DNA of 34,500 nt from Staphylococcus sp. NAM3COL9 (GCF_001431205.1 NZ_LGPC01000015.1:1-34500); one strand, 5' to 3'. Shown: positions 1-14,830, numbered from the stretch's first letter. Program-made: numbers and translations. Notes: a model not told the origin generated them from the letters alone.

Positions 1-185
1 TTTGTACATTGAAAACTAGATATGTAAGTAAAATTTATGATTTTACCAAGCAAAACCGAGTGAATTAGAGTTTTAAAAAGCTTGAATTCAAAAAAATAGA
101 AATAATCGCTAGTGTTCGAAAGAACACTCACAGATTAATAACATTTTAGGTTTTCAACCGATTTTATCGTGTTGAAGGTCGAAAA
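1..185 (+). other. 3' part of the 16S-23S internal transcribed spacer
   Basis: Transcribed spacer with no tRNA gene. It starts with a boxA-like stretch ending in TTGAAAACTAGATA. Positions 3-36 are almost perfectly complementary to 3139-3171 downstream of 23S, so the two would pair into a long stem enclosing pre-23S, the usual substrate for RNase III-type maturation. A GNRA-type hairpin, AGTGTTC-GAAA-GAACACT, lies at 111-128. The 16S gene is outside the window. Confidence 0.85.
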
Positions 186-3108
<2,923 letters not shown>

Positions 3109-3190
3109 AATTTAAAAGTGTTTTGTTTTGGCATTATCAAATTTTACTTACTATCTAGTTTTGAATGTATAATTTTTATACATTTCATTG
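3109..3190 (+). other. 23S-5S spacer with pre-23S processing stem
   Basis: Short spacer between 23S and 5S. Bases 3139-3171 are the partner strand of positions 3-36. The two arms differ by one bulged base and a few mismatches, giving a stem of roughly 30 base pairs around pre-23S rRNA. Confidence 0.8.
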
Positions 3191-3305
3191 TCTGGTGACA
3201 ATGGCAAGGAGGTCACACCTGTTCCCATGCCGAACACAGTAGTTAAGCTCCTTAGCGCCGATGGTAGTCGGACTTACGTTCCGCGAGAGTAGGACGTTGC
3301 CAGGC
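3191..3305 (+). rRNA. rrf: 5S ribosomal RNA
   Basis: 5S rRNA of 115 nt, from TCTGGTGAC to GTTGCCAGGC, whose ends pair as helix I (TCTGG...CCAGG). The interior CCCATGCCGAACACAG is the conserved 5S loop. It closes the rrn operon and runs straight into a terminator hairpin. Confidence 0.97.
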
Positions 3306-3310
3306 AATTA

Positions 3311-3334
3311 GGGACCCGAATGGGTCCTTTTTTT
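3311..3334 (+). terminator. rrn operon intrinsic terminator
   Basis: GGACCC-GAAT-GGGTCC stem followed by seven T, six bases after the 5S gene. Confidence 0.9.
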
Positions 3335-3470
3335 ATGCGTAAAATGAGCTTAACTTCCAAAAAAATAACTGGTTTAAGAAAGCGTTTAAAGCTGACGAAA
3401 TTAGCGAAAGACGCGACGAGCTTACAAGCGGTAAGTGAGCAAGGGATAATTGTATACAAGAACTTTAGCT

Positions 3471-3517
3471 CTTGCATAAATACTACTAATCTTAATAAAT
3501 TAAGAAGTAGTTCTTTA
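3471..3517 (+). repeat. copy of a TGCATAAx-ACTACTAAT hairpin repeat
   Basis: CTTGCATAAATACTACTAATC followed by GAAGTAGTTCTTTAAAG (first part is 21 bases, read as CTTGCATAAATACT plus ACTAATC). It resembles the unit at 15231-15270 upstream of tsaE, which has the same TGCATAAG-AACTACTAAT arm and the same AGTAGTTCTTTAAA return arm. In this copy the two arms still allow an ACTACT/AGTAGT stem. I do not assign it to a named repeat family. Confidence 0.6.
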
Positions 3518-3565
3518 AAGCTCCTTAGCGCCGATGATAGCCGACTTACGTTCCGCGAGAAGGCA
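3518..3565 (+). pseudogene. 5S rRNA 3' fragment (broken duplicate)
   Basis: AAGCTCCTTAGCGCCGATG onward repeats 5S bases 3245-3288 with a few substitutions. It then skips 13 bases (GTAGGACGTTGCC, 3289-3301) and resumes at AGGCAATTAGGGACCC. The first half of 5S is missing and the 3' helix I strand is damaged, so it cannot form a 5S rRNA. It is probably the remains of a second 5S-terminator unit lost by recombination, as expected where rrn copies recombine. Confidence 0.85.
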
Positions 3566-3569
3566 ATTA

Positions 3570-3590
3570 GGGACCCTAATGGGTTCTTTT
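3570..3590 (+). terminator. duplicate rrn-type terminator
   Basis: GGACCC-TAAT-GGGTTC stem plus T run, a diverged copy of the terminator at 3311-3334 that belongs to the 5S remnant. One stem pair has become G-T. Confidence 0.75.
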
Positions 3591-3597
3591 TTATGTT

Positions 3598-3631
3598 AAA
3601 AAAAGCTTAGCGCAATAGCTAAGCTTTTAAA
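3598..3631 (-). terminator. bidirectional terminator at the end of the ilv-leu operon
   Basis: AAAAGCTTAG (3601-3610) pairs with CTAAGCTTTT (3619-3628). The A run at 3598-3604 gives a U run on the minus strand for ilvA. The stem overlaps the ilvA stop codon. It can also stop read-through from the rrn side. Confidence 0.8.
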
Positions 3632-4895
3632 TAAGAAGTGAATAAAGCATTTTATTTTCATTAATGTAAATGTTTGAAGCATCGAATTCATTTACATTCT
3701 TTTTCAAGTTATTCAAATCTTTATGGTTATTTAATTGGATCCCTATGATAACTGTACCGGTGTTTTGAGATGATTTTTTAAGGTACTCGAATTTAGTAAT
3801 ATCATCTTTAGGTCCGAGTACATCGTTTACAAATTCTCTTAAAGCGCCGGGACGTTGGGGGAAGTTTAAAATGAAGTAATGTTTCATTTCTTCGAAAATT
3901 AGTGAACGCTCTTCAATTTCTTTCATACGATTAATATCATTGTTACCACCACTCACAACACAAACCACGGTTTGACCTTTAATTTCTGCTTTATAATTAT
4001 CTAAAGCGGTAATACTTAATGCACCAGCAGGTTCTGCGATAATGGCTTGTTTAGAGTACATATCTAAAATAGTTGAACATACAGCGCCTTCGTGTACTTG
4101 AACATAATCATCAACAACCTTTTTTGCGATGTCAAATGTTATTTGGCCAACTCTTGCAACTGAAGCACCATCAACAAACTTATCAATATCAGGTAATGTT
4201 ACGATTTGATTTTCTAAAACAACTGACTTATACATACTGCTTGCTCCAGCAGGTTCTACGCCAACAATCGATGTTTGAGGTGAATTTTCCTTGAAGTACG
4301 TACCAACACCAGAAATTAAACCTCCGCCTCCAATTGCGGCAAATAAATAATCAAATTGTATATTTTCTTCTTTAGATTGATCAATGATTTCTTTAGCAAG
4401 TGTACCTTGCCCTGCAATAGTATAGATATTGTTAAAAGGATCAATGAAATTCATTTTGTTATCTTCTGTATAAACGAGCGCTTCTTTTAAACAATCATCA
4501 AATGTATCACCTGTAAGAATGACTTCGACATTTTTCCCACCAAAGAATTTAACTTGATTAATTTTTTGAAGTGGGGTAGTGACAGGCATAAAGATGACTG
4601 CATCTAAGTGTAATTTATTAGCAGTGTAAGCTACACCTTGTGCATGGTTACCTGCACTTGCACATGTGATGCCAGTTTCTCTGTCTTCTTTATTTAAGGC
4701 TACAATTGCATTGTAAGCTCCTCTAAGTTTAAAAGACCTGACCCATTGTAGGTCTTCTCTTTTTAAATATACATTACAGTCATATTTAAGTGATAAATAA
4801 TGATCCTTTTGTAATGGTGTCTCTTTAACAGTATCTTTTATTTGTAAGTAAGCTTCATCGATATCTTTTGAAGAAATAGTTGTTTTTACAGTCAT
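3627..4895 (-). CDS. ilvA: threonine dehydratase (threonine deaminase), biosynthetic
   Basis: Converts threonine to 2-oxobutanoate and ammonia with PLP, the first committed step to isoleucine, in the cytosol. I start at ATG 4895 (422 aa), which has AAAGGTG 8 bases upstream. A GTG at 4904 would add three residues but falls inside that Shine-Dalgarno. Residues about 53-59 (SFKLRGA) carry the PLP lysine K56, SAGNHAQG is at 80-87, and the phosphate-binding GGGGL loop is at 189-193. The C-terminal ~100 residues form one ACT-like regulatory domain ([15 protein letters not shown]), the short form typical of Firmicutes, which suggests isoleucine feedback. It is the last gene of the operon, about 30 bases after leuD, and supplies the oxobutanoate that IlvB uses. 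Confidence 0.95.
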   Translation of the reverse strand: MTVKTTISSKDIDEAYLQIKDTVKETPLQKDHYLSLKYDCNVYLKREDLQWVRSFKLRGAYNAIVALNKEDRETGITCASAGNHAQGVAYTANKLHLDAVIFMPVTTPLQKINQVKFFGGKNVEVILTGDTFDDCLKEALVYTEDNKMNFIDPFNNIYTIAGQGTLAKEIIDQSKEENIQFDYLFAAIGGGGLISGVGTYFKENSPQTSIVGVEPAGASSMYKSVVLENQIVTLPDIDKFVDGASVARVGQITFDIAKKVVDDYVQVHEGAVCSTILDMYSKQAIIAEPAGALSITALDNYKAEIKGQTVVCVVSGGNNDINRMKEIEERSLIFEEMKHYFILNFPQRPGALREFVNDVLGPKDDITKFEYLKKSSQNTGTVIIGIQLNNHKDLNNLKKNVNEFDASNIYINENKMLYSLLI

Positions 4896-4925
4896 ATGTT
4901 TCACACCTTTGTTAGTTTAGTATCT

Positions 4926-5501
4926 TTAAAAAGTTTTTGCTCTTTCGTAAGAATTGATTTCATCTTCATATTGCAGTGTTACTGCAACATCATCAAGTCC
5001 CTTAACGAGTTTGTTTTTCCAAGTTTCATCTATATCAAAAATAAATGTTTTATCAGGAGAAGTAACAGTTTGATTCGGTAAATCTACCGTAATCGATTCG
5101 GCATGTGCTAAATGTATTCTCGCTTCTTCATCTAAAACAATAGGCAACATCGCATTTTTAGTACAATTCATATAGAATATATCACTGTAACTGCCAGCAA
5201 TAATTATATCAAAACCGTAGTCTTTAATTGCCCAAGCAGCGTGTTCACGACTTGAGCCACATCCGAAATTATCTCCAGTAATTAAAATCGATGCATCTTT
5301 ATATTCTGGTTTATTTGGGTTAAAGTCTGGATTATCAGAGCCGTCATCTAAATAACGCCATTCATCGAAAGCAAATGGTCCAAATCCTGATTTTGAAATA
5401 CGTTTTAAATGGACTTTAGGTATAATTTGATCGGTATCGATATTGTCATGAAATAATGGTACGACTTTACCTGTATACGTAGTGATTGGTTTGATTTCCA
5501 T
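4926..5501 (-). CDS. leuD: 3-isopropylmalate dehydratase small subunit
   Basis: Small swivel-domain subunit of isopropylmalate isomerase. With LeuC it interconverts 2- and 3-isopropylmalate in leucine synthesis. The chosen ATG at 5501 gives 191 aa beginning [12 protein letters not shown], as in other staphylococcal LeuD proteins. An upstream ATG (5525) would overlap leuC by 23 bases and add a tail unlike the family. [14 protein letters not shown] (78-91) is the LeuD/aconitase-swivel signature, and IDTDQIIP lies near 21-28. The start comes one base after the leuC TAA, so translation is probably coupled and yields the two subunits in balance. Confidence 0.96.
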   Translation of the reverse strand: MEIKPITTYTGKVVPLFHDNIDTDQIIPKVHLKRISKSGFGPFAFDEWRYLDDGSDNPDFNPNKPEYKDASILITGDNFGCGSSREHAAWAIKDYGFDIIIAGSYSDIFYMNCTKNAMLPIVLDEEARIHLAHAESITVDLPNQTVTSPDKTFIFDIDETWKNKLVKGLDDVAVTLQYEDEINSYERAKTF

Positions 5502-5502
5502 C

Positions 5503-6873
5503 TTATACAACAACCTTTCTAACATCTATAAATTTGCCATTGATTGCTGCGGCTGCTGCCATAGCAGGGGAAACAAGATGTGTTCTTGCACCTTTACCTT
5601 GGCGTCCTTCAAAGTTACGATTACTTGTTGAAGCACAGTGAACACCATTGGGTACTTGGTCTGGATTCATACCTAAGCACATTGAGCAACCAGGCTCTCT
5701 CCAATCAAACCCTGCTTCTTTAAATATTTTGTCTAGTCCTATTTTTTCTGCTTCTTTTTTAACTGTACGAGAACCTGGAACAACGATTGCTGTAATATTA
5801 GGGTGTACTTGATTTCCTTTAACGATATGACTCGCTTCAACTAAATCTGAAAGACGAGCATTTGTACAAGAACCTAAGAAGACATAACCCAAATCGATAT
5901 CCTCAGCTTTTTGACCAGGTTTTAAATCCATATAATTATATGCACGTTCGTCATTTATATTCTCTATTTCAGGGAAAGGTGTATTAAAACTCACTCCCAT
6001 TTCAGGACTAGTTCCCCAAGTCACTTGAGGTTCTAAGTCTGAGACATCCATTTCGATGACTCTATCGAATTCGGCATCGTCATCTGTGTAGAGTTCACGC
6101 CATTCATCAACGGAATTATCAAAATTTATTGCATATGGACGACCTTTAACATATTCAAATGTCGTTTCATCAGGTTCCATCATGCCGTATTTAGCACCAG
6201 CTTCAATTGCCATATTACAAATCGTCATTCTAGCTTCCATACTTAAACTACGAATCGCTTCTCCAGAAAATTCTAGGGCATAACCTGTACCGAAATCAAC
6301 GCCATATTGACTAATCAAATGTAAGATAATATCTTTGGCATACACACCAGTCGGCAATTTACCTGTTACATCAATTTTTAGATTTTTAGGTTTAGTTTGC
6401 CATAGCGATTGTGTAGCAAATACATGCTCTACTTCACTTGTACCAATACCAAAAGCAATTGCTCCGAAAGCACCATGTGTAGCAGTATGAGAATCACCAC
6501 AAACAATTGTTTTACCAGGCTGCGTTAAACCTGTTTCAGGACCTACCATATGCACAATGCCTTGTTCATCAGACCCCATATCAAATATATGGACGCCGAA
6601 TTCTTTTGCATTATTTTGCAATGTAGTAATTTGTTTGTTTGCGATTTCATCTTTGATATTAAAGATGTCTACGGTTGGGACGTTGTGGTCAAGTGTTGCA
6701 TACGTTAAGTCTGGTCTACGCAATTGTCTGTTTTGGAGTCTTAGACCTTCAAATGCTTGAGGAGATGTGACTTCATGTATAAGATGCAAATCTATATATA
6801 ATAACTGTGGGCCACCTTCTTTACCAGTCAAGACATGTTTATTCCAAACTTTATCAAATAGTGTTTTACCCAT
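5503..6873 (-). CDS. leuC: 3-isopropylmalate dehydratase large subunit
   Basis: Catalytic [4Fe-4S] subunit of isopropylmalate isomerase, aconitase superfamily, 456 aa, the normal family length. The cluster ligands are visible as C336 (GSCTNAR) and C396/C399 ([12 protein letters not shown]). [14 protein letters not shown] (about 125-138) is the substrate-binding aconitase motif. ATG 6873 is preceded by AAGGAGGAGA at good spacing. It lies between leuB and leuD with short gaps. The labile cluster makes leucine synthesis sensitive to iron shortage and oxidants; that is family knowledge, not visible here. Confidence 0.97.
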   Translation of the reverse strand: MGKTLFDKVWNKHVLTGKEGGPQLLYIDLHLIHEVTSPQAFEGLRLQNRQLRRPDLTYATLDHNVPTVDIFNIKDEIANKQITTLQNNAKEFGVHIFDMGSDEQGIVHMVGPETGLTQPGKTIVCGDSHTATHGAFGAIAFGIGTSEVEHVFATQSLWQTKPKNLKIDVTGKLPTGVYAKDIILHLISQYGVDFGTGYALEFSGEAIRSLSMEARMTICNMAIEAGAKYGMMEPDETTFEYVKGRPYAINFDNSVDEWRELYTDDDAEFDRVIEMDVSDLEPQVTWGTSPEMGVSFNTPFPEIENINDERAYNYMDLKPGQKAEDIDLGYVFLGSCTNARLSDLVEASHIVKGNQVHPNITAIVVPGSRTVKKEAEKIGLDKIFKEAGFDWREPGCSMCLGMNPDQVPNGVHCASTSNRNFEGRQGKGARTHLVSPAMAAAAAINGKFIDVRKVVV

Positions 6874-6890
6874 ATGACATCTCCTCCTTT

Positions 6891-7931
6891 TTATAAGTTT
6901 TCTTTTACGAAATTAATAATATCTGACGTATTATAATTTCCATTGAGATCACGGGTTGTTTTACCTTCTTTAATGAGTTGATAAATTACTGATTCTAATT
7001 TTTCAGCTGCTTTTGGTTCATTTAAACTTTCTCTAAGACACATTACTACTGATAAAAGCATACCGAAAGGGTTTGCAATATCTTGGTTTGCAATGTCTGG
7101 TGCTGAACCATGAATAGGTTCGTAAAGTCGTGGCCCTTGTTCACTAAAACTTGCAGACGGTGATAAACCTAATGAACCAGGAATTACAGATGCTTCATCA
7201 CTTAAAATATCACCAAATAGATTTTCAGTTACAATGACATCAAATTGTGATGGGTTAGTAATTAAATGCATTGCACAAGCATCTACTAGTAAATGGTTAA
7301 CTTCTACTTCAGGATAATCTTGTGAAACCTCATTTATCACTCTACGCCATAATTTACTAGAAGAAAGCACATTTTCTTTATCAACAGATGTTAATTTTTT
7401 ATTTCGTTTTTGAGCTAAATCAAATCCAACTCTGGCAATGCGTTCTATTTCTGTTCTTGTATAAGTAAGAGAATCGAGTGCATCGTCATCACCCAATTTC
7501 TTAGGTTCACCAAAATAGATACCACCAGTGAGTTCTCTTACTAAAATGAAATCTGTGTCTGCAACTCGCTCTTCTTTAATCGGAGATAAATGGCTTGTAC
7601 CATTTGTCACCGTAGTAGGGCGAATATTAGCGAATAAGCCTAATGCTTTACGTATGCCTAATAATCCTTGTTCAGGTCTGTTGTTAGGATCAGTCCATTT
7701 TGGTCCACCCACAGCACCTAATAATATTGCATCAGCATTTTGACATGCATTTAATGTTGATTCAGGGAGTGGTTTACCATGGCGGTCTATAGCAACGCCA
7801 CCAAAATCATGTGTTTCTATGTCATAATTAAAATTAAAATTTTGGCTTAATAGTTCTAATATTTCTAGTGATCCTGTCAAAATCTCAGGACCAATACCAT
7901 CACCTGGTAGAGCTACAATTTTATAACTCAT
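6891..7931 (-). CDS. leuB: 3-isopropylmalate dehydrogenase
   Basis: NAD-dependent oxidative decarboxylase making 2-oxo-4-methylpentanoate from 3-isopropylmalate. 346 aa. The N-terminal [10 protein letters not shown] marks the isocitrate/isopropylmalate dehydrogenase family. [14 protein letters not shown] (131-144), DKENVL (184-189), [10 protein letters not shown] (237-246) and [10 protein letters not shown] (271-280) are the substrate, metal and NAD-binding motifs. Its ATG overlaps the leuA stop in an ATGA, and the Shine-Dalgarno AGAAGGT lies within the end of leuA, so the two are translationally coupled. Confidence 0.97.
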   Translation of the reverse strand: MSYKIVALPGDGIGPEILTGSLEILELLSQNFNFNYDIETHDFGGVAIDRHGKPLPESTLNACQNADAILLGAVGGPKWTDPNNRPEQGLLGIRKALGLFANIRPTTVTNGTSHLSPIKEERVADTDFILVRELTGGIYFGEPKKLGDDDALDSLTYTRTEIERIARVGFDLAQKRNKKLTSVDKENVLSSSKLWRRVINEVSQDYPEVEVNHLLVDACAMHLITNPSQFDVIVTENLFGDILSDEASVIPGSLGLSPSASFSEQGPRLYEPIHGSAPDIANQDIANPFGMLLSVVMCLRESLNEPKAAEKLESVIYQLIKEGKTTRDLNGNYNTSDIINFVKENL

Positions 7932-9463
7932 GAATGAATACCTTCTTCCGCAGATGAATTAGCAACATATTTAGCATGTGCTTCTACATATGATTTACAT
8001 GACGCGAGTAAAATATCATGGTCAATACCAACACCTGTGACGATTTGATTATCAATTTTAATTTGTACATGTACTTCAGCTTGTGCATCGGTACCTTCAG
8101 TAACAGAATCAATACGGTATGTTATTAACTCAGTGTTGAGGTCAAAAATACGGTCTATTGCATTGTACACGGCAACGATAGATCCGGTGCCAATACTTGA
8201 ATCTTGATACGTATTACCGTCTTTATCTTTAATGACGACTACAGCACTTTGAAGTCCATTTGAGACAAATTGTAGCTGTAAAGTTTCAACTTGATAAATC
8301 GCATTTTGTTCATGTTCTGTACCTTGTATTAAGGCGTGGATATCACGGTCTGTAACTGCTTTTTTCTTATCTGCAATTGTTTTAAACTGTTTAAATAATG
8401 CTTTTTGTTCTTCTGGCTCAACATCGTAACCTAAATTAATTAATTTTTCAGCAAAAGCATGTTTACCTGAAAGTTTACCTAAAGGTAATTCTGTTGTTTT
8501 AACACCAACAAGTTGAGGCGTCATAATCTCATAAGTTTCAGGGTTTTTAATTACGCCATCTTGATGAATACCTGATTCGTGACTAAATGCATTTTGGCCG
8601 ACAATGGCTTTGTTTCTAGGGACTCGAATTCCTGCAAATCTAGCAATTAAATCTGAAGTTTGTTTTGTTTCTTCAAGGTTAATTTTAGATTGATTACCAT
8701 AATGATCTTGTCGAACGTAAAGGCCAAGTGCTACTTCTTCAAGTGCTGCATTACCTGCACGTTCCCCAATACCATTTAAGGTTCCTTCTATTCGTTTGGC
8801 TCCATTTTCAATTGCAGCCATACTATTTGCTACTGCAAGTCCAAGATCATCATGACAATGTGCACTATAAATTACTTCATGGTCTGTTTTGACAGCTTCT
8901 TGTAGTGTTTTGAAAATTTGACCATATTCAGAAGGGTAACTGAAACCTACAGTGTCAGGTACATTGATTACACTTGCTCCGGCATCAACAGCTGTTTGAA
9001 CACATTCTATTAAAAATGGTAGTTCTGTTCTTGTTGCATCTTCTGGGGAGAATTGAACTAAATCAAAATAATTTTTCGCATAGGTTACATGTTCTGTTAT
9101 AGATGCTAAAACTTCTTCTTTAGACATCATAAGTTTGGAATCACGGTGAATCGGGCTTGTTGCGATAAAGACATGAATTCTTGGTTTTGCTGCTTCTTTA
9201 GTTGCTTCATATACTGCATCAATATCTTTCTTTACACAACGGGCTAGACCACATACAGCAGTTGTTGTTAATGCTTTTGAGATTGCTTCAACTGATTTAA
9301 AACTACCATTACTTGATGCAGGGAACCCAGCTTCTATAATATCTACGCCCCATTTTTCAAGTTGATTAGCTATCTTCAAACGTTCATCGAATGAAAAGTT
9401 AACACCAGGTGTTTGTTCGCCGTCTCTAAGTGTTGTATCAAAAATTTGAATATGGCTACTCAT
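7928..9463 (-). CDS. leuA: 2-isopropylmalate synthase
   Basis: Condenses acetyl-CoA with 2-oxoisovalerate, the committed leucine step. I start at ATG 9463 (511 aa, [17 protein letters not shown]), with TAGGAG about 9 bases upstream. The ATG at 9472 directly abuts that Shine-Dalgarno and is unlikely. The TIM-barrel DRE-type catalytic motif DTTLRDGEQ is at 9-17 and the metal-binding HCHDDLG at 202-208. GGEKxxLG-type linker residues follow, and the last ~125 residues form the LeuA allosteric domain ([18 protein letters not shown]...[10 protein letters not shown]) that binds leucine. It is separated from ilvC by about 155 bases containing a folded element (9500-9599), the largest gap inside the operon. 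Confidence 0.97.
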   Translation of the reverse strand: MSSHIQIFDTTLRDGEQTPGVNFSFDERLKIANQLEKWGVDIIEAGFPASSNGSFKSVEAISKALTTTAVCGLARCVKKDIDAVYEATKEAAKPRIHVFIATSPIHRDSKLMMSKEEVLASITEHVTYAKNYFDLVQFSPEDATRTELPFLIECVQTAVDAGASVINVPDTVGFSYPSEYGQIFKTLQEAVKTDHEVIYSAHCHDDLGLAVANSMAAIENGAKRIEGTLNGIGERAGNAALEEVALGLYVRQDHYGNQSKINLEETKQTSDLIARFAGIRVPRNKAIVGQNAFSHESGIHQDGVIKNPETYEIMTPQLVGVKTTELPLGKLSGKHAFAEKLINLGYDVEPEEQKALFKQFKTIADKKKAVTDRDIHALIQGTEHEQNAIYQVETLQLQFVSNGLQSAVVVIKDKDGNTYQDSSIGTGSIVAVYNAIDRIFDLNTELITYRIDSVTEGTDAQAEVHVQIKIDNQIVTGVGIDHDILLASCKSYVEAHAKYVANSSAEEGIHS

Positions 9464-9499
9464 TTTCAACATCTCCTATAAATGAATTTTAGACTCATA

Positions 9500-9599
9500 T
9501 AACCGTAATTAATGAAGAAACACACTTTCATGAGAAAAGTAGCTGCATTTTTAAGCAATCACATATTCCTAATTGAGTGTGATTCTCCAATTACGATTA
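9500..9599 (-). other. intercistronic RNA hairpin between ilvC and leuA
   Basis: TAACCGTAATT (9500-9510) is complementary to AATTACGATTA (9589-9599) with one G-U pair. Nested inside, GAAACACACT (9517-9526) pairs with AGTGTGATTC (9576-9585) with one mismatch. Together they give a two-step stem closing a ~50-base apical region in the minus-strand transcript. No U run follows on either strand, so it does not look like a terminator. A role in mRNA processing or in setting ilvC versus leuA levels is inference. Confidence 0.5.
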
Positions 9600-9618
9600 A
9601 TTTAAAGGTGGAATCTAA

Positions 9619-11145
<1,527 letters not shown>

Positions 11146-11149
<4 letters not shown>

Positions 11150-12936
11150 ATTAGACCCTCCATCTCATGGTTTGCTTTACCGCTTGGTACCATAGGAGAG
11201 ACAATTTCAACCGGTGAAATACGAACGTCAATTAAGGCTGGTCCGTTATATTGGAAAGCCTCATCTAATTTTTGTTCTAAGTGCATAGGATCATCTATGA
11301 GATAGGCTTTTACATTGTATGCTTCAGACAGCTTAATAAAGTCTGGCTGTCCATTAAACACAGAATGTGAAAAACGTTTATTAAAGAATTTATCTTGCCA
11401 TTGTTTCACCATGCCAAGCGTACCGTTATTTACGATTACTATTTTAATATCTATGTCATATTCTTCTAAAATACCCATTTCTTGGTTTGTCATTTGGAAA
11501 CCACCGTCGCCTACAAAAGCTACGACCGTTTTGTCTGGTTTAGCCAATTTTGCTCCAATTGCTGCTGGTATACCAAAGCCCATTGTGCCTAAACCACCAC
11601 TTGTAACAAGTTGACCATGGTCTTTGAATGGATAGTATTGTGCAACCCACATTTGATGTTGTCCTACATCTGTAGTTACAATTGCATCACCATTGGTAAT
11701 CTCTCCAATATATTCAATTGCGCGTTGTGGTTTTGAAAATACACCATCTTCATCATCGCTGTATGCAAAGGGCTGTTGTATTTTATTTTCATTACATGTT
11801 CCTAACCAATCTTCATGTTTAATTGAATAACTATCGAAATCGAGTAGAAACTCTAATGTCGCTTTACAATCTGCAACAATACCCAAATCTACTTTAATAA
11901 TTTTGTTGATTTCAGATGGATCGATATCAATATGAACGATTTTGGCATTTGGTGCGAATTCATCTGGATTACTAGCTAATCTGTCGTCAAAGCGGCTTCC
12001 GAAGTTAATAAGTAAATCACATTCAGTTAGCGCCATGTTACTTGCGTATGATCCATGCATACCACCCATACCTAAAAATAGGGGGTGTTCGTAAGGAATT
12101 GCGCCGAGACCGAGTAACGTACTCACTACTGGTAATTGATGTCTACTTACAAATTCAGTGAATAGATCGTTGGCTTTGGCATGATTGACACCTGCACCTG
12201 AAAGTACTAATGGTTTTTTAGCACTCTTTAAAAAATCTCTCAATTTTTGTATATCATCTTTTTTGGGTTTGTTAGGTATTGTGTAACCAGGTAATTCTAA
12301 TTCATTAGTAATCTGTGCATTCGTTGATAGGATACCCATATCTTTAGGGAAATCGATTACTACTGGACCTTTTCTTCCAGTATTAGCGATATGAAAAGCT
12401 TCATGGATAATTTTTGGAATATCTTGTACATCTTTAACTTGATAGTTGTGCTTAGTAATTGGTGTTGTCATTGAGAGTAAATCTGCTTCTTGGAATGCAT
12501 CCTTACCAATACCAGGTGTTGCAACTTGACCTGTGATAACTACTAAAGGTAAAGAGTCGCTGTAAGCATCAGCAATACCGGTAATCGCATTTGTAGCTCC
12601 TGGTCCACTTGTAACAACAACTACACCTGTATTACCAGATACACGTGCATAACCTTCTGCTGCGTGAGTTGCACCTTGTTCATGACGAGCTAAGATGTGC
12701 TTTATTTTCCCATCGTATAGTGTGTCGTATAGAGGGAGAACAGCGCCTCCCGGATAACCAAATATAAAATCAACACTCTCATTTACCAATGATTCAACTA
12801 ATAATTCTGAACCAGATCTCATTTCATCAATTGTCTCTTGTTCTAGTTCAACTTCAGGTTCAATTGGTTCTACTGCTTCCAAATGTTCAAAATTTTCTGA
12901 TTTTTCTATTTCAAGTGTTTCAGTATGTTTAGACAT
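11146..12936 (-). CDS. ilvB: acetolactate synthase catalytic (large) subunit
   Basis: ThDP enzyme joining two pyruvates, or pyruvate with 2-oxobutanoate, in the first common step. ATG 12936 gives 596 aa and has AAGGAG at 8 bases. A GTG at 12945 would overlap this site. The TPP glutamate is E86 in RHEQGATHAAEGYARVSG. The C-terminal GDGGFQMTNQEMGIL...IVNN is the metal/ThDP motif. FAD-type AHAS features (RFDDR) are present. The first ~38 residues are an acidic, low-complexity extension (many E) not expected in the fold. The ilvD stop lies within its Shine-Dalgarno region. Confidence 0.96.
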
Positions 12937-12948
12937 TGTGCTCACTCC

Positions 12949-14637
12949 TTAAATGAGATTTTCGGGAACTTGCATTACGCCACCGGTATTAGCACTTGTA
13001 ACGAGTGCTGTGTAACGTGCAAGATAACCAGTTTTCACTTTTGCTTTAAATGGTTTTACATCTTGTTTTCTATCTTCTAAAGTTTCATTTGATACTTCGA
13101 CATTTAATGTTCGGTTGGTTAAATCAATAGTAATTTCATCACCATCTTTAATTAGTCCAATAGGTCCACCCGAAGCCGCTTCAGGTGATATATGTCCTAC
13201 AGCAATGCCTCGAGTTGCACCTGAGAAACGGCCATCTGTAATTAATGCGACATCTTTACCTAATCCTCTTCCTACAATTGAAGAAGTAGGAGCTAACATT
13301 TCAGGCATGCCTGGACCACCTTTAGGGCCTTCATATCTTATGACAACAACATGACCTTCTCGAACAACGTGATTATCAATTGCTTCTACTGCATCATCGT
13401 GTGAATCAAAACAAATTGCTTTACCTTTAAATACTTTAATTGAAGGATCTACACCACCTACTTTAATGACGGCGCCTTTAGGAGCTAAATTACCGTATAA
13501 AATTGAAAGGCCTCCCTGTTTGTCGTAAGGGTTATCTAAATGTCTAATTACATCGCTATTTAAGATTTCTTTACCTTCATTATTTTCGCGAAGGGTCTTG
13601 CCTGTTGCTGTGATTCTATCTGGATGTAAGGTACCATCTCTTTTAAATAGTTCATTAATAATTGCTGGAACACCACCTGCTTCATGTACATCATGCATTG
13701 AATAAGAAGAACTAGGTGCTATTTTTGAAAGGTAAGGTGTTTTCTTAGCAAGTTCATTAATTCTTGTTAAGTCATAATCGATGCCTGCTTCATTTGCAAT
13801 TGCTAATGTGTGAAGAACAGTGTTTGTAGAACCACCCATTGCCATGTCTAGCGCAAAAGCATCATCAATTGCTTCACGAGTTACGATATCTCTTGGTTTA
13901 ATATCATTCTTTATATTATCTACTAATTTAAATGCGGCTTCTCTAATCATTTCTCTACGTTGATCACTCACTGCTAATGCTGTTCCATTATATGGGAGGG
14001 ATAAACCTAAAACTTCCATTAAACAGTTCATTGAATTCGCGGTGAACATACCAGAACAAGAACCACATGTTGGACAAGCATTTTGTTCCATATCTAAAAA
14101 TTCATCTTTTGAAATCGAACCATCTTTAAAAGCGCCAACTGCTTCAAACATTGAAGAAAGTGTTAATGCTTTACCTTCTGAAGATAATCCTGCTTTCATA
14201 GGGCCACCAGAACAAAATATGGCTGGCACATTGGTTCTGACTGATGCGAGTATCATGCCTGGTGTAATCTTGTCACAGTTAGGAATATAGAATACACCGT
14301 CAAACCAATGAGCGTTAATTACTGTTTCAGCAGAATCGGCAATGATTTCTCGTGAGGGAAGGGAATATCTCATTCCTATATGCCCCATTGCGATACCATC
14401 ATCTACACCGATTGTGTCAAATTCAAAGGGAATAGCACCTGCTTCACGAATTGCTTCTTTGGCAATATCTGCTAATTCTCTTAAGTGAACATGTCCTGGG
14501 ACAATGTCAATATATGAATTGCAAATTGCCACGAAAGGCTTATTCATATCTGTTGGTTTTTCTAATGCACCTGTAGCATGCAAAAGACTTCTTGCTGGAG
14601 CCTGCTGATCACCTTTTTTGATCATATCGCTTCTCAT
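12949..14637 (-). CDS. ilvD: dihydroxy-acid dehydratase
   Basis: Fe-S enzyme that dehydrates the dihydroxy acids to 2-oxoisovalerate and 3-methyl-2-oxopentanoate. 562 aa, beginning [21 protein letters not shown] as in other staphylococci. Cluster and metal region: [11 protein letters not shown] with C121, and [18 protein letters not shown] with C188/C191/C194. GRFSGATRG near 470 holds the catalytic serine. ATG 14637 follows AAGGGGG. It is the first structural gene, 27 bases after the attenuator terminator, so its expression and that of all eight genes downstream depends on read-through there. Confidence 0.97.
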   Translation of the reverse strand: MRSDMIKKGDQQAPARSLLHATGALEKPTDMNKPFVAICNSYIDIVPGHVHLRELADIAKEAIREAGAIPFEFDTIGVDDGIAMGHIGMRYSLPSREIIADSAETVINAHWFDGVFYIPNCDKITPGMILASVRTNVPAIFCSGGPMKAGLSSEGKALTLSSMFEAVGAFKDGSISKDEFLDMEQNACPTCGSCSGMFTANSMNCLMEVLGLSLPYNGTALAVSDQRREMIREAAFKLVDNIKNDIKPRDIVTREAIDDAFALDMAMGGSTNTVLHTLAIANEAGIDYDLTRINELAKKTPYLSKIAPSSSYSMHDVHEAGGVPAIINELFKRDGTLHPDRITATGKTLRENNEGKEILNSDVIRHLDNPYDKQGGLSILYGNLAPKGAVIKVGGVDPSIKVFKGKAICFDSHDDAVEAIDNHVVREGHVVVIRYEGPKGGPGMPEMLAPTSSIVGRGLGKDVALITDGRFSGATRGIAVGHISPEAASGGPIGLIKDGDEITIDLTNRTLNVEVSNETLEDRKQDVKPFKAKVKTGYLARYTALVTSANTGGVMQVPENLI

Positions 14638-14663
14638 ACTGTTTCCCCCTTAAAATTGAAAAT

Positions 14664-14697
14664 AAAAAAACGTCCCAATAATTTATTGGGACGTTTT
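14664..14697 (-). terminator. attenuator terminator in the ilv leader
   Basis: CGTCCCAATA (14671-14680) pairs perfectly with TATTGGGACG (14684-14693), extended by A/T pairs, and the plus-strand A run 14664-14670 supplies the U run for minus-strand transcripts. It lies between the leader peptide and ilvD. The upstream segment GTCCCA at 14701-14706 (TGGGAC in the RNA) could pair instead with the GTCCCA arm, a 6-base-pair antiterminator. Confidence 0.9.
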
Positions 14698-14719
14698 CAA
14701 GTCCCATTCAACTAGAAAG

Positions 14720-14763
14720 AGGACTTAAACGTTTAGTAAATTCTTCACTAAAGTTCCAGTCCT
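14720..14763 (-). promoter_or_regulatory. leader stem overlapping the leader-peptide stop
   Basis: AGGACT (14720-14725) pairs with AGTCCT (14758-14763), and TTTAGT/ACTAAA pair further in. The stem would be opened by a ribosome at or near the leader-peptide stop codon (14762-14764). This is the expected 1:2 or pause hairpin of a peptide attenuator. Confidence 0.6.
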
Positions 14764-14830
14764 AATAGCATAATAAAATGACTAAAATATTTGAAGTTGT
14801 TGGTTTGTATTGCATATGGTTTTTGGTCAT
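14762..14830 (-). CDS. ilv operon leader peptide (attenuator peptide)
   Basis: A 22-codon frame starting ATG at 14830 with GAGAGGAG 9 bases upstream and ending TAG. Its last third reads ILVILL, six branched-chain residues in a row (ATT TTA GTC ATT TTA TTA). This is what is expected if starved ribosomes stall there and free the downstream RNA to avoid the terminator at 14664-14697. From established work, S. aureus has a leucine-rich attenuator peptide ahead of ilvD; this is a clear counterpart. There is no T-box sequence in this leader. Confidence 0.9.
   Translation of the reverse strand: MTKNHMQYKPTTSNILVILLCY

Noticed and set aside
3274..3477. Minus-strand 67-codon frame over the 5S end
   Set aside because: It overlaps functional 5S rRNA and the terminator, with no protein similarity I recognise.
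3320..3610. Plus-strand 96-codon frame after 5S
   Set aside because: It runs through a terminator, a repeat and the 5S remnant, and its start lies in the terminator T run. No ribosome site.
11315..11614. Plus-strand 99-codon frame opposite ilvB
   Set aside because: Shadow of the strongly coding ilvB frame; no ribosome site.
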